Positions 24,515 to 33,874 of a DNA stretch of 45,788 nucleotides are shown here, one piece after another; position 1 is the first letter of the stretch, and each line of letters starts with the position of its first letter. Below the pieces are notes generated by a model. The model searched no databases, was not told the origin of the DNA, and worked only from the letters and a program-made list of their open reading frames with translations. The translations under genes were made by a program, and so were the position numbers. Source of the stretch: Rhodobacterales bacterium RIFCSPHIGHO2_02_FULL_62_130 (GTDB lineage Bacteria > Pseudomonadota > Alphaproteobacteria > Rhodobacterales > Rhodobacteraceae); assembly GCA_001828855.1 (NCBI GenBank), contig MHZT01000007.1, positions 1 through 45,788 on the forward strand. The letters are read 5' to 3'.

Positions 24515-24634
24515 ATGAAGATGAACGGCTATGGTATGGGATTTGGAATGGGCTTCGGCTGGCTCTGGATGATCGTCATCCTTGTGCTGGTCGGCCTCGC
24601 GATTGCGGCGCTGGTCAAATACCTGCGCAAATAG
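24515..24634 (+). CDS. Small single-pass membrane protein (39 aa)
   Basis: The product begins MKMNGYGMGFGMGFGWLWMI, with one transmembrane helix (about residues 16-33) and a basic KYLRK end, so the C-terminus should face the cytoplasm. AGGAGG lies 4 bp before the ATG. Gly/Met-rich small membrane proteins of this type occur in metal-resistance operons; no function is known. It lies between the EF-hand and DUF302 genes on the same strand. Confidence 0.65.
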   Translation: MKMNGYGMGFGMGFGWLWMIVILVLVGLAIAALVKYLRK

Positions 24635-24649
24635 TCGAAAGGAAACCCG

Positions 24650-25036
24650 ATGGACTATACGATCAACCGCCTGATCACGGGTGCCGATTTTGACGTGGTC
24701 GACGCCCGGACGCGTGCCGCGCTGTCCGCAAACGGCTTTGGCGTATTGACAGAGATCGACGTCAAGGCAACGATGAAGAAGAAGCTGGACGTGGATATGC
24801 CAGCCTACCGCATTCTCGGGGCATGCAACCCGAAGATGGCACTTGAAGCCATTGCGCTGGAGCCGCGCGTGGGCGCAATGCTGCCCTGCAACGTGATCCT
24901 CCGAGTGGTTGACGGCGGGGTTGAGGTCAGCGCCATAGATCCCACGGCCTCGATGCAGGCCATCGACAATCCCGCAATGCATGCCGTCGCAGGTCAGGTG
25001 CGCGACCTACTGGCCAAACTTGTTGCGGCAATTTGA
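24650..25036 (+). CDS. DUF302 domain protein (128 aa)
   Basis: The whole protein is a DUF302 domain: FDVVDARTRAALSANGFGVLTEIDVKATM near the start, the YRILGACNPKMALEAI core and the GAMLPCNVILRV strand. The fold is known from structural genomics but its biochemical function is not; genes of this family are often near copper or sulfur oxidation loci. There is no signal peptide, so it is cytoplasmic. AAAGGAA lies just before the ATG at 24650. Two cysteines (in GACNP and LPCNV) are conserved in the family and could bind copper. Confidence 0.88.
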   Translation: MDYTINRLITGADFDVVDARTRAALSANGFGVLTEIDVKATMKKKLDVDMPAYRILGACNPKMALEAIALEPRVGAMLPCNVILRVVDGGVEVSAIDPTASMQAIDNPAMHAVAGQVRDLLAKLVAAI

Positions 25037-25061
25037 TTGCACCCGCAACTGCAATCTTCGC

Positions 25062-25092
25062 TTGACCTTCCAATGATGGGAAGGCGCATCGT
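25062..25092 (+). promoter_or_regulatory. CueR-type promoter of the first copper ATPase
   Basis: The -35 TTGACC (25062-25067) and -10 CATCGT (25087-25092) are 19 bp apart, the over-long spacing of MerR-family-activated promoters. The spacer holds the dyad ACCTTCC-AATGATG-GGAAGGC (25065-25085), close to the CueR box. The CueR at 29411 is the likely activator. Confidence 0.75.
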
Positions 25093-25150
25093 GAGTCGGT
25101 AGGCCTTTGCATCTGCCTTCGCGCGGCGCCGACCGCGATAGGAGAACGCT

Positions 25151-27523
25151 ATGAAACCCACCGATCTGCACAGCAGCCACGCCCATCCAGACCCGGATAT
25201 GCCCGAGGGCCAAGGCGTTCCAGAAAGTGGTACCGGGCTAACGTCCATCGACCCAGTCTGCGGCATGACCGTCACGCTGAAACCCGACACGCGGACCGAG
25301 GCGTTTGGCGGAAAGGACTTCCATTTCTGCTCCGGCAAGTGCCAGATGAAGTTTCAGGCCGATCCATGGTTCTATGCCTCCGGCCGGGCGGCGGGGCGTA
25401 AGAAAGTTGCCCCGGCCAATGTCCAGTACACCTGCCCGATGCACCCCGAGATCATCCGCGATGCGCCCGGCTCTTGCCCGATCTGCGGCATGGCGCTGGA
25501 GCCGGTGTTGCCCTCTGACGAGCCCAGCCATGAGTTGACCGATTTCACCCGCCGCATGTGGATTTCGGCGGCGGCAGCGGTACCGTTGATTGTGTTGACG
25601 ATGGGCGAGTTCGTGGCTCTGCCGGTGCGCAACTGGATTGGGCACCAGGTGGCAAGTTACCTGGAGTTCGCGCTGGCAACTCCGATCATCCTTTGGGCGG
25701 CACTTCCCTTCTTCAAACGCGGCTGGGATTCGCTGGTGAACCGGTCGCCCAACATGTGGACGCTGATCAGTCTTGGAGTGGCGGCGGCCTACCTTTACTC
25801 GCTGGTCGCGACATTCCTGCCTGGCGTGTTCCCCGAAGTCTACCGGATGGGTCACGGCGTTGGCACCTACTATGAAGCTGCGGTGGTGATTGTGGCTTTG
25901 GTCTTTGTTGGCCAGGTCTTGGAACTGCGCGCACGCGAACGCACCGGCGATGCAATCCGCGCGCTTCTCGACCTCGCGCCAAAGACCGCGCGGCGCATTT
26001 TGCCGGATGGCACCGAATATGATGCGCCTTTGGAGAACATCATGGAGGGCGACCGGCTGCGTGTGCGCCCCGGAGACGCTGTGCCAGTCGACGGCGTGGT
26101 GATCGAGGGTCATTCATCTTTGGACGAAAGCATGCTGACCGGCGAGTCGATGCCGGTCGAAAAAGGGCCGGGAGATGCGGTGACCGGGGCCACGATCAAC
26201 AAGAACGGAAGTCTTGTTATCGAGGCAGGCAAGGTCGGCGCAGACACCGTTCTGGCTCAGATCGTGGCCATGGTGTCGAACGCGCGCCGATCGCGCGCAC
26301 CAATCCAAGGACTGGCGGATCGGGTGTCCGCAATCTTTGTTCCGACCGTGGTTGGGATCGCACTACTGGCCTTCGCGGCTTGGATGATCTTTGGCCCCGA
26401 GCCAGCCCTGGTCTTTGCCATCGCCTCGGCGGTTTCGGTGCTGATCATCGCATGTCCCTGCGCGTTGGGTCTTGCTACCCCGATCTCGATCACAACAGCG
26501 GCCGGACGCGGCGCGCAGGCGGGCGTGCTGATCAAAGACGCTGAGGCGCTGGAGCGGATGGCAGGGGTTGATACGCTGATCGTCGACAAGACGGGCACGC
26601 TGACCATGGGCAAGCCCAAGCTCACCGATACGGTGACGCTGGGGGACGTGGTAGTTGCCGACCTGTTGTCCCTTGCTGCGGCGCTGGAACGTGGGTCGGA
26701 ACACCCGCTGGCCGAAGCCATTGTCGAGGGGGCCGACGCGCAGGGCGCGTCCCGGCAAGAGGCTACGGGATTCGAGGCGGTCACCGGCAAGGGTGTGCGT
26801 GGCAAGGTCACAGGCCGCGCGGTTGCGCTTGGAAACGCTGCCATGATGCAGGAAATGGGCCTGGACACCGCGCGCGCGGAGGCACAGGCGGACACTTTGC
26901 GCGCCGAAGGCAAGACCGCGATGTTCATCGCTGTCGACGGTGTGCTCGCAGGCATCGTCGCCGTCGCAGATCCGATCAAGGAGTCGACCGCACAAGCGAT
27001 TAAGGAACTTCATGCTCAGGGGCTGCGCGTCATCATGGCAACCGGCGACAACGAACGCACGGCGCAAGCGGTCGCGGGCAAGCTCGGCATAGATGAGGTG
27101 CGCGCGGGAGTGTTGCCTGACGCTAAGAAAGACCTGATCGATCAGTTGCGCCGTGAAGGTCACAAGATCGCCATGGCCGGCGACGGCGTCAATGACGCGC
27201 CTGCGCTGGCGGCTGCTGATGTTGGCATTGCCATGGGTACCGGGGCTGACGTCGCGATGGAAAGCGCGGGCATCACTCTTTTGGGTGGCGACCTGATGGG
27301 CATCGTCCGCGCGCGCAAGCTGGCACGCGCAACCTTGCGCAACATCAAACAGAACCTATTCTTTGCATTTGCTTACAATGTGCTTGGCGTACCGGTCGCG
27401 GCTGGCCTGCTTTACCCGGTCACGGGCATGTTGCTGTCACCCATGATCGCTGCCGCCGCGATGAGCCTGTCATCGGTCTCGGTGATCACCAATGCCTTGC
27501 GGTTGCGCCGGGTCGATCTGTAA
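25151..27523 (+). CDS. copA: P1B-type copper ATPase with YHS domain (790 aa)
   Basis: This heavy-metal P-type ATPase is of the Cu(I) subgroup. The N-terminus is His-rich and carries a YHS-type domain (PVCGMTV ... FHFCSGKC, residues 35-64) and a heavy-metal-binding domain (YTCPMHPEI ... CPICGM, 93-113) instead of HMA domains. The core has TGES, the CPC transport motif C435-P-C437, phosphorylated D479-KTGTLT and GDGVNDAP. It exports Cu(I) from the cytoplasm, possibly delivering it to cuproproteins. AGGAG precedes the ATG, and a CueR-type promoter lies 60 bp upstream. It differs from the second ATPase (29912-32386) in its N-terminal domains, so the two may have different jobs. Confidence 0.93.
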   Translation: MKPTDLHSSHAHPDPDMPEGQGVPESGTGLTSIDPVCGMTVTLKPDTRTEAFGGKDFHFCSGKCQMKFQADPWFYASGRAAGRKKVAPANVQYTCPMHPEIIRDAPGSCPICGMALEPVLPSDEPSHELTDFTRRMWISAAAAVPLIVLTMGEFVALPVRNWIGHQVASYLEFALATPIILWAALPFFKRGWDSLVNRSPNMWTLISLGVAAAYLYSLVATFLPGVFPEVYRMGHGVGTYYEAAVVIVALVFVGQVLELRARERTGDAIRALLDLAPKTARRILPDGTEYDAPLENIMEGDRLRVRPGDAVPVDGVVIEGHSSLDESMLTGESMPVEKGPGDAVTGATINKNGSLVIEAGKVGADTVLAQIVAMVSNARRSRAPIQGLADRVSAIFVPTVVGIALLAFAAWMIFGPEPALVFAIASAVSVLIIACPCALGLATPISITTAAGRGAQAGVLIKDAEALERMAGVDTLIVDKTGTLTMGKPKLTDTVTLGDVVVADLLSLAAALERGSEHPLAEAIVEGADAQGASRQEATGFEAVTGKGVRGKVTGRAVALGNAAMMQEMGLDTARAEAQADTLRAEGKTAMFIAVDGVLAGIVAVADPIKESTAQAIKELHAQGLRVIMATGDNERTAQAVAGKLGIDEVRAGVLPDAKKDLIDQLRREGHKIAMAGDGVNDAPALAAADVGIAMGTGADVAMESAGITLLGGDLMGIVRARKLARATLRNIKQNLFFAFAYNVLGVPVAAGLLYPVTGMLLSPMIAAAAMSLSSVSVITNALRLRRVDL

Positions 27524-27674
27524 GCAGCATTGCAGCGATTGCCGATATGGAACCGAACGATTTGCACCGGTTGGCCAGCAGAGAAAAGTGGGCTGTCCAT
27601 GTTCGACCCTTCGCGTGCGAGCGGCGATAGGGCTGGCCTGTATTGACTGCGACGTAGGGCCGGGAGCGCGTATA

Positions 27675-28103
27675 TCATCCGACTGAGAGCGTCACGGCCG
27701 CAAGGGCAGCGTAGCGCGCGAATTTTGCCAGTGTTACCACCAGTATGAATCGCCAGATCGGTTCTCGCATCATCCCTGCGACAAGTGTCAGGGGATCACC
27801 GACAATGGGCAACCACGACCCAAACAGGCTGACCCAGCCCCAGCTGCCATACCACGCCTGAGCCTGAACAACGCGCTTTGGCGAAAACGGAAAGCTGGGA
27901 TGGTCCGCGAAGCGCATCAAAAAGCGTCCAATCGCCCAATTGGCGACAGCACCCAATACGTTGCCCGCCGTCGCAACCAACAACAGCAGCCAAACGGTAT
28001 GAGTCCCCGCAACAATCAGAGAGACAAGAACCAACTCGGACTGTGCGGGGATCAAAGTGGCAGCGATAAACGCCGCGAGGAAAAGTCCTGTCAGTGCAAG
28101 CAT
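27675..28103 (-). CDS. YqaA/DedA-family membrane protein (142 aa)
   Basis: This is a small SNARE-associated/DedA-like (YqaA group) integral membrane protein with about four hydrophobic helices. Typical motifs are ATLIPAQSELVLV, the G-N-x-L-G-A-V-x-N-W segment and GSWLPIVGDPLTLVAG. The family is linked to membrane lipid and envelope homeostasis, but the biochemical role of YqaA is not settled. It follows cbtA by 52 bp on the same strand and may be in the riboswitch-controlled operon. The ATG start has no strong ribosome site, so the true start may differ slightly. Confidence 0.82.
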   Translation of the reverse strand: MLALTGLFLAAFIAATLIPAQSELVLVSLIVAGTHTVWLLLLVATAGNVLGAVANWAIGRFLMRFADHPSFPFSPKRVVQAQAWYGSWGWVSLFGSWLPIVGDPLTLVAGMMREPIWRFILVVTLAKFARYAALAAVTLSVG

Positions 28104-28155
28104 TTGCTCAGGCAGCCATTGACCAATGGCGGTGACGGCTGTCTGCGCGCATAGG

Positions 28156-28953
28156 TTATATCATTCCTGATGTGTCAAGCTGAGGACCATTCCGGCTGGA
28201 TTGTAGCCCAGTCGGCGTGGCGCGGCTGGGTGTCAAACCAGACAACCGAGCGACAACCAAGCCGAGTACGACCCAAGCTACAAGATTAAGACCGATCACC
28301 CGTGCAGAAAACAACGCCGACAACTCTGGTGGCACGACTGCCGCGACCTGTTGATCCAGAACCGGCGCCCCGACGAGATGGGGCAACAAACCGATAGCCA
28401 GAGCAGCCAGGCTTGCCAGCGGCGAGTTTGATAAGACAATTACGCTTGCACCAATGGCGGTTGAGACAACTGTGAAAAGCCACCAGATCTGGCGCGCTTC
28501 AAGATCTGCGGCAGGCATTCCAGGGAGCTCTGGAGGCAAACCAAGTGCCGGAGCCACACAGAAAGCCAAAAAGCCGATCACTGCAATCGCAAATCCAGAA
28601 GCCTGAATTGTCGGTTTTATAACGGCAGTTGCTGCAAGCATGGCGGTGGTCAAAAGGCCAAAGCCACTCCACATCAAGATAAGGAACAAGGCTGTTTGAA
28701 AATTGCGCGAAAGATCAAAACCCACGGTTTTCTCCATCCCGGCATGTGCAGTACTGCTGACAACTGGCGGCTTGGTTGTGGCTTCTTCTGCAGGATCCGA
28801 CACTGCGATGGCTAAGCTTAGGACAAGTTCGCCAGTTTCATAACGCTCAGCTTCAACAATAAGGGGCTGGATCATCCAGAATTGCAGCAGTGCCATTACC
28901 AATCCGGCAACGGCACCAGCAATCATCCCACTGGAAAGCAGGTTCTTGGTCAT
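28156..28953 (-). CDS. cbtA: Cobalt transporter subunit CbtA
   Basis: CbtA is the membrane subunit of a B12-regulated cobalt transporter. This copy has five to six hydrophobic helices and the conserved APALGLPPELPGMPAADLEARQIWW stretch (seen here as APALGLPPELPGM, then AADLEARQIWWL). The C-terminus runs about 25 residues beyond the last helix and is polar. It starts 18 bp after the cbtB stop. The pair is controlled by the cobalamin riboswitch at 29185-29390. Its presence in a copper island is unexpected; supply of cobalt for B12 is the usual role. Confidence 0.9.
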   Translation of the reverse strand: MTKNLLSSGMIAGAVAGLVMALLQFWMIQPLIVEAERYETGELVLSLAIAVSDPAEEATTKPPVVSSTAHAGMEKTVGFDLSRNFQTALFLILMWSGFGLLTTAMLAATAVIKPTIQASGFAIAVIGFLAFCVAPALGLPPELPGMPAADLEARQIWWLFTVVSTAIGASVIVLSNSPLASLAALAIGLLPHLVGAPVLDQQVAAVVPPELSALFSARVIGLNLVAWVVLGLVVARLSGLTPSRATPTGLQSSRNGPQLDTSGMI

Positions 28954-28971
28954 CTTCGATCTCCAGTTGGG

Positions 28972-29142
28972 CTAGTGGCAAGGAAAGCCGGTTGCGTGGC
29001 GCACGTCATGCGTGGTTGCGTGCAGGGCATTCGATGATGCGAACCCTGCAACAAAAAGCAGAAATGCGCCCAGAACAGCCGTTGTCAGCATCGGGCGCAG
29101 CACGCCCGCAGATATCGTGATCGCTTGAGTTGTGGTTGTCAT
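28972..29142 (-). CDS. cbtB: Cobalt transporter subunit CbtB
   Basis: This 56-aa protein has one transmembrane helix (residues about 18-38) and the conserved His-rich C-terminus of CbtB: LHATTHDVRHATGFPCH. The His/Cys end is thought to bind cobalt at the outer face. GGAGGG lies 5 bp before the ATG at 29140-29142. It directly follows the cobalamin riboswitch and precedes cbtA, the standard order. Confidence 0.92.
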   Translation of the reverse strand: MTTTTQAITISAGVLRPMLTTAVLGAFLLFVAGFASSNALHATTHDVRHATGFPCH

Positions 29143-29184
29143 AAATCCCTCCGCCCGTCACACCCGACGGGGTTTTGTTACGTT

Positions 29185-29390
29185 TTGGTCCGGCCGGTCT
29201 CCTGGCTCGCGGGGTCACACGGCCCTTCGCCTTCCCGGGCAATTTGGCCCAGTGGCAGAATGAAGGGACGCTACCGCATACAGTCGCGGGGGCGGCTGGG
29301 GCTTCGGGTGCCGCAATTGGGTCCACCCTTCCCCATTCCCGATTGAGTTCGGGGGTTCTACACCCCATGAACACCGAGCCCGCCGACCGT
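29185..29390 (-). promoter_or_regulatory. Cobalamin (AdoCbl) riboswitch
   Basis: Read on the minus strand, the leader of cbtB has the canonical parts in order: GGTGTTCATGGGGTGTAG (P2/P3 side), GGGAATGGGGAAGGGTGG, GCGACTGTATGCGG, and the B12 box GCCAGGAGACCGGCC (29190-29207). Spacing fits the class. It ends about 43 bp before the cbtB start, so control of translation or of an early terminator is possible. High B12 should turn off cobalt uptake. Confidence 0.92.
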
Positions 29391-29410
29391 CATGCTTATG
29401 CAGCGCAATG

Positions 29411-29899
29411 TCAATCCACGGGTTGATGTTGGCGCTGGTGTGCAATGACCGGTCTTCCTAAACTGTGCGGACCGGTCTTCTTTGCAGTGCCAATCTTGTT
29501 GACGGGGCTGGGGCCATTCCCGAGGTCGGTTAGAATTGGGCAGTCCGGCCGATGATCCCCGCAGCATGCTTCGGCAAGGTTCTGCAGCGTTTCCATCATA
29601 GCCTGCATCTCGCTGATTTTCCGCTCCAGCCCGCTGATCTGTTCCAGTGCCAGACGTTTCACATCGCTACTCTGGCGGGATCGGTCTCGCCAGAGCGCCA
29701 GCAGTTCCTCGATTTTCTCCACCGGAAAGCCAAGGTCGCGAGAGCGCCGGATGAAGCGCAGCATCTGCACTTCGGTGTCAGAATAGACGCGGTAGCCCGA
29801 ACCAGTGCGCCCGGCCGCAGGGATCAGTCCTGTGGACTCGTAGTAGCGGATCATCTTGGCAGATACGCCCGAGGCTTTTGCGGCTTCACCAATGTTCAT
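29411..29899 (-). CDS. cueR: Copper-responsive MerR regulator CueR
   Basis: This 162-aa MerR-family activator has the N-terminal HTH (MNIGEAAKASGVSAKMIRYYE), a dimerisation helix, and the Cu(I) site C112-x7-C120 (ACCGDHRPDCPIL) with Ser77, the pattern of sensors for +1 metals. It should activate promoters with 19-bp spacers; four such promoters are in this window. It ends about 30 residues beyond most CueRs, with a polar tail after CPILTDL. It lies 12 bp downstream of copA on the same strand, so it is probably copper-induced with copA. Confidence 0.93.
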   Translation of the reverse strand: MNIGEAAKASGVSAKMIRYYESTGLIPAAGRTGSGYRVYSDTEVQMLRFIRRSRDLGFPVEKIEELLALWRDRSRQSSDVKRLALEQISGLERKISEMQAMMETLQNLAEACCGDHRPDCPILTDLGNGPSPVNKIGTAKKTGPHSLGRPVIAHQRQHQPVD

Positions 29900-29911
29900 G
29901 ATCTGGCTCCT

Positions 29912-32386
29912 TCAGGCTTGATTAGGGGCAAAGCGGCGCAGACGCAGCGCGTTGCCAAGAACGAAGACCGACGACAGCGCCATCGCGCCGGCGGCAAAGA
30001 TCGGCGACAGAAGAATTCCGTAAACCGGCCAAAGCGCCCCGGCGGCGACCGGGATCAGGGCGGCATTGTAAGCAAAGGCCCAGAACAGGTTCTGCCGGAT
30101 GTTACGCATCGTGGCCTTCGACAGCGCGATGGCGTCGGGCACTGCCGTAAGACGCCCCGACATCAACACCACATCGGCAGCCTCGATGGCGATATCGGTG
30201 CCTGTGCCAATGGCAAGTCCCACGTCCGCCTCAGCCAGAGCCGGAGCATCGTTGATCCCGTCGCCGACATAGGCCAATGTGCCAAGGGCCTTCAGCCGCT
30301 TGACGGCGGCGACCTTTCCGTCGGGCAGGACCTCGGCCACGACCTCGTCGATGCCCAGCTGTCCTGCGATAGCCTGCGCCGTGCGGGCATTGTCGCCCGT
30401 GATCATCGCAACCTTCAGGCCAAGCGCATGCAGGGCCTTGATCGCCTGGGGTGTCGTTGCCTTGACCGGATCGGCAACGGCAAGGATCGCTGCCAACTTG
30501 CCATCTATCGCGGCATAGAGCGGAGACTTGCCCTCATCCGCCAACCGGACCGCGATATCGGCAAAGACCGCCACATCCAGACCCAGCATTTCCATGTAGC
30601 GGTCGGCACCGATATCGACCCGTGTTTCGCCAGCGCGGGCCGTGACGCCATAGCCGGTGACCGAGGCAAAACCGGTCACCTCGGGCAGGGCAAGGCCCGC
30701 CTCCGCAGCCGCAGCCGCGATGGCGCGGGCAATCGGGTGTTCTGATTTGCCCTCCACCGCCGCGACGGCGGCCAGCACCAGGTCGCGGTCAAAGCCGGGG
30801 GCAAGGTGAAGATCCGTCAGGCTGGGTTTGCCAGTCGTCAGCGTACCGGTCTTGTCAAAGGCCACCACCTTGACGTCCTGCAAGGCCTGCAACGCCTCAC
30901 CCTTGCGGAACAGGATGCCCAGTTCCGCGCCGCGTCCGGTTCCGACCATGATCGATGTCGGCGTGGCCAGCCCCATGGCACAGGGGCAGGCGATGATCAG
31001 AACCGCCACGGCGTTGACCAGGCCAAAGGTCAGGGCAGGTTCCGGGCCAAAGACCATCCAGACCACAAAGGTCAGCGCGGCCAGGCCCATGACGGCGGGC
31101 ACGAACCACATGGTCACGCGGTCCACCAACGCCTGGATCGGCAGCTTTCCTCCCTGTGCCGCCTCGACCATTCGGATAATCTGGGCCAGCATCGTCGCCT
31201 CGCCCACCGCGACGGCGCGGAAGGTAAAGGCACCGGTCTGGTTGATCGTGCCGCCCGTCACCGGGCTGCCAATCGTCTTTTCCACCGGCAACGGCTCGCC
31301 CGAGATCATGCTTTCGTCGATCCAACTGGCCCCTTCGGTCACTTCACCGTCGACCGGCACCCTTTCACCGGGGCGCACCGCGACCAGATCGGACGGGCGA
31401 ACCTCGGCAATCGGCACCTCGACAACAGCCCCGTTTGTAAAGACTCGCGCCGTTTTGGCCTGCAAGCCGACCAGACGCTTGATCGCCTCAGAGGTTCGCC
31501 CCTTGGCCCTCGCCTCCAGCATGCGGCCAAGCAGGATCAGCGTCACGATGACGGCTGCCGCCTCGTAATAGACGTTCACCGTGCCCGGTGGCAGCAAATT
31601 GGGAAGGAAGGTTGCGATCAGCGAATAGCCATAGGCGGCTGAGGTGCCGACGGCGACAAGGCTGTTCATGTCCGGGGCGAGCCGCGCCAGCGCGGGCAGC
31701 CCCTTGGCAAAAAAACGCAAACCCGGGCCAAAGAGAACCGCCGTCGTCAGGGCGAACTGCAGATACCAGCTGTTCTGCATGCCGATCGTGTTCATCACCG
31801 CCATATGCACCCAGGTGAACAGGTGCGATCCCATCTCCAGCACAAACACCGGCAGGCTCAGCGCGGCCGCGATCCGCAGATCCCGTCTCAGGGTGCTTTC
31901 CTCGGCTGCCTTGCGCAAGGTGACCTCCTCCGACAGATGGGCGGCGGACACGGCCACACGCGCATCATATCCCGCATCTTCGATGGCACGGATCAGGGCG
32001 GCCGGATCGGCCTGTCCAATCACATGTGCCCGCTCGGTTGCCAGATTGACCGAGGCATAGGTTACCCCGGACACGGTTTTCAGCGCACGTTCCACCCGGG
32101 CGACGCAAGAGGCGCAAGTCATGCCCTCGATCTGCAGATCGACAGGAAGAGAGGTGACGTCATAGCCCGCATCCTCGACAGCCTTGACGAGCAACGCACG
32201 GTCAACGGCTGCGCCGGTCACCTCTGCCCTTTCGGTGGCAAGGTTGACCGACGCCGATTGAACGCCGGGCACCGCTTTCAGAGCGCGCTCGACACGGCCG
32301 ACGCAAGAGGCGCAGGTCATGCCCTCGACGTCGAGAACGAATTTCTCTGCCTCAGCAATTGGCAATGTAGTCGCCTGCATGTTCAC
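29912..32386 (-). CDS. copA: P1B-type copper ATPase with two HMA domains
   Basis: This protein of about 824 aa exports Cu(I). Two N-terminal HMA domains carry GMTCASC (C25/C28 and C91/C94). The P-type core has the CPC motif ([13 protein letters not shown]), phosphorylated [11 protein letters not shown]-like GEPLP and GDGINDAP. The start is probably the GTG at 32384-32386, with GGAG 7 bp upstream; the ATG two codons later would be 13 nt away. It is transcribed from a CueR-type promoter (32421-32451) and is followed by cueR. Having GEP instead of GES in the actuator motif is a known variant among copper ATPases. Confidence 0.93.
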   Translation of the reverse strand: MNMQATTLPIAEAEKFVLDVEGMTCASCVGRVERALKAVPGVQSASVNLATERAEVTGAAVDRALLVKAVEDAGYDVTSLPVDLQIEGMTCASCVARVERALKTVSGVTYASVNLATERAHVIGQADPAALIRAIEDAGYDARVAVSAAHLSEEVTLRKAAEESTLRRDLRIAAALSLPVFVLEMGSHLFTWVHMAVMNTIGMQNSWYLQFALTTAVLFGPGLRFFAKGLPALARLAPDMNSLVAVGTSAAYGYSLIATFLPNLLPPGTVNVYYEAAAVIVTLILLGRMLEARAKGRTSEAIKRLVGLQAKTARVFTNGAVVEVPIAEVRPSDLVAVRPGERVPVDGEVTEGASWIDESMISGEPLPVEKTIGSPVTGGTINQTGAFTFRAVAVGEATMLAQIIRMVEAAQGGKLPIQALVDRVTMWFVPAVMGLAALTFVVWMVFGPEPALTFGLVNAVAVLIIACPCAMGLATPTSIMVGTGRGAELGILFRKGEALQALQDVKVVAFDKTGTLTTGKPSLTDLHLAPGFDRDLVLAAVAAVEGKSEHPIARAIAAAAAEAGLALPEVTGFASVTGYGVTARAGETRVDIGADRYMEMLGLDVAVFADIAVRLADEGKSPLYAAIDGKLAAILAVADPVKATTPQAIKALHALGLKVAMITGDNARTAQAIAGQLGIDEVVAEVLPDGKVAAVKRLKALGTLAYVGDGINDAPALAEADVGLAIGTGTDIAIEAADVVLMSGRLTAVPDAIALSKATMRNIRQNLFWAFAYNAALIPVAAGALWPVYGILLSPIFAAGAMALSSVFVLGNALRLRRFAPNQA

Positions 32387-32420
32387 AGCGGAACTCCTTC
32401 GGCATATGTTTCCGCTATTC

Positions 32421-32451
32421 GAGATAGGGCTTCCCATGATGGTAAGGTCAA
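32421..32451 (-). promoter_or_regulatory. CueR-type promoter of copA
   Basis: On the minus strand the -35 TTGACC (32446-32451) and -10 TATCTC (32421-32426) are separated by 19 bp that contain CTTACC and GGGAAG half-sites. It points to copA and cueR, 35 bp from the GTG start. Its operator sequence is nearly the same as that of the copZ promoter 40 bp away. Confidence 0.8.
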
Positions 32452-32489
32452 GGGCTGTTTTTTGTTTTTTCACTCACGGGTTTGTGCTC

Positions 32490-32520
32490 TTGACCTTACA
32501 ACGATGGGAAGCCCCATATG
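32490..32520 (+). promoter_or_regulatory. CueR-type promoter of copZ
   Basis: The -35 TTGACC (32490-32495) and -10 CATATG (32515-32520) are 19 bp apart. The spacer starts TTACAACGATGGGAAGCCC and is a near copy of the copA promoter in the other direction. It should drive copZ and the DUF305 gene. Confidence 0.78.
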
Positions 32521-32555
32521 CTGTTGCATGAGACGGAACCCTGAAGGAGGTACTC

Positions 32556-32744
32556 ATGCAGTTCCATATTGAGAACATGACCTGTGGCGGCTGCGCACGC
32601 AGCGTGACCAAGGCAATCCAGTCGGTTGATCCGACCGCCGAAGTCAATGCCGATCCCGGTGCACGCAAAGTCGATGTCAAATCCTCTGCTCCGCGCGACC
32701 AACTGGTCAACGCCTTGACCGAAGTTGGCTATGCACCTGCCTGA
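32556..32744 (+). CDS. copZ: Copper chaperone CopZ
   Basis: This 62-aa protein is a single HMA domain: MQFHIENMTCGGCARSV with the Cu(I) pair C10-x2-C13, and a beta-alpha-beta-beta-alpha-beta layout ending ALTEVGYAPA. It is cytoplasmic and should pass Cu(I) to the copper ATPases and perhaps to CueR. AAGGAGG lies 6 bp before the ATG. It is expressed divergently from copA, each from its own CueR-type promoter. The DUF305 gene follows 55 bp downstream. Confidence 0.93.
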   Translation: MQFHIENMTCGGCARSVTKAIQSVDPTAEVNADPGARKVDVKSSAPRDQLVNALTEVGYAPA

Positions 32745-32799
32745 TCGCGCTAGCTGGGCCATGTAGATAGAGTTTAGAAAGTAAAAGGAAGAAAACGAT

Positions 32800-33222
32800 A
32801 TGAAGAAGATTGCAACCGCTGCCGTATTGGCCGCCGTGCTGGCCGCAGGAAGCTATGTCTATGCCCAGACCGACAATATGGCAGGGATGGACCATTCAGG
32901 CATGAACATGGGAACCGATAGCATGACCATGATGAGCCACGCTGCCATGATCCCGCCGGAACTGGCCGACAACGCAGCCGTCAAAGGCTATGCCGCCGCG
33001 ATGGACGCCATGATGACCAACATGGCCCCCTATACCGGCGATGCCGACGTCGATTTCGTCAAAGGCATGATCCCGCACCATCAGGCCGCCATCGACATGG
33101 CGAAAGTGCAGCTTGAATTTGGTACGGATCCCGAGATGCGCAAGCTGGCCGAAGAAGTCATCGCGGCCCAGGAAGCCGAGATTGCCGACATGAACGCCTG
33201 GCTTGCCGCGAAAGGCATGTGA
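32800..33222 (+). CDS. DUF305/CopM-like secreted copper-binding protein (140 aa)
   Basis: A signal peptide ([22 protein letters not shown]) is followed by the Met/His tag [11 protein letters not shown] (residues 27-37) and a DUF305 four-helix domain with the core [18 protein letters not shown]. The family includes the periplasmic copper-binding protein CopM; His and Met residues in the core bind Cu(I). It is probably a periplasmic copper buffer co-expressed with copZ. AGGAAG sits about 8 bp before the ATG. The tag recurs in two cytochromes and in oxidase subunit II. Confidence 0.9.
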   Translation: MKKIATAAVLAAVLAAGSYVYAQTDNMAGMDHSGMNMGTDSMTMMSHAAMIPPELADNAAVKGYAAAMDAMMTNMAPYTGDADVDFVKGMIPHHQAAIDMAKVQLEFGTDPEMRKLAEEVIAAQEAEIADMNAWLAAKGM

Positions 33223-33282
33223 TCAGGCTTGCGTTGCGGGCATCGTGGCCAATGGTTACCTTGCCCGCAGCAGTCTTGCCCG

Positions 33283-33870
33283 TCACCCCATGCCGTGTAG
33301 TCCATGGAAGCCACCGGTCAGGATGACAGGCACCACGATCAGGCCTGCGGGCGCGAGGATCAGCGCCCGTTGCCATGCCCGCCTGAACTGCCAAAACAAG
33401 AATAGAGCGAGCAGAACAACCAACCCGACCTCGAAGACCGCGAAAACGTCGCCGTAGAAGCGCTGGTCCCAATAGCTGACCGGGCTGCGGAAGACCCAGT
33501 CGGACAGAGGCCAGAACTGGCGGCGGGCATCGTCGTGATGGGTTGCGAAATCCGCTACGGCGTGAAGCAAGCCGGAGCCCGCGAAGGCGCGCAGCAAGAC
33601 TTGGCCGCTCCAAAGGGTAGCGAGGAAAAGCGGGGCCCAGATCAGGAAGCCGTGATCCACCGCGAAAATCGCTTGCCACGAGTCCGAAAAGTATAACCGT
33701 CCAAAGACATCATGCTCCGGCAAACCGAGCACGCGGGTGGACCACAGGACCAGAGCGAACATCGGCAAGTCCGGGACAAAGCCCCCGACCATCGCCGCAA
33801 CAAGTGTTGCCGGTGCCAGAGGCCGCGCAAAAAAAGCCGCTCCGATCAGCATGTGCGACGGCGTGTTCAT
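33283..33870 (-). CDS. YdjM-like/"CobQ-annotated" membrane protein (195 aa)
   Basis: This is an integral membrane protein with about five helices. It begins MNTPSHMLIGAAFFARP and contains GGFVPDLPMF and a late HHDD (ATHHDDARRQFWPLSDW). The pattern is that of the YdjM-type metal-dependent hydrolase-like family; relatives in this bacterial group are often labelled cobalamin biosynthesis protein CobQ, which I think is wrong because CobQ is a soluble amidotransferase. The His/Asp residues could bind metal. It follows the DsbA-like gene by 4 bp as the last gene of the L,D-transpeptidase operon. Confidence 0.7.
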   Translation of the reverse strand: MNTPSHMLIGAAFFARPLAPATLVAAMVGGFVPDLPMFALVLWSTRVLGLPEHDVFGRLYFSDSWQAIFAVDHGFLIWAPLFLATLWSGQVLLRAFAGSGLLHAVADFATHHDDARRQFWPLSDWVFRSPVSYWDQRFYGDVFAVFEVGLVVLLALFLFWQFRRAWQRALILAPAGLIVVPVILTGGFHGLHGMG

Positions 33871-33874
33871 GGCG

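Noticed and set aside
29006-29374. Minus-strand frame of 122 codons over the cbtB leader
   Set aside because: The region is a cobalamin riboswitch followed by cbtB in another frame, whose HDVRHATGFPCH end is diagnostic.
33283-33870. Cobalamin biosynthesis protein CobQ
   Set aside because: CobQ is a large soluble amidotransferase; this is a 195-aa membrane protein with no such motif.
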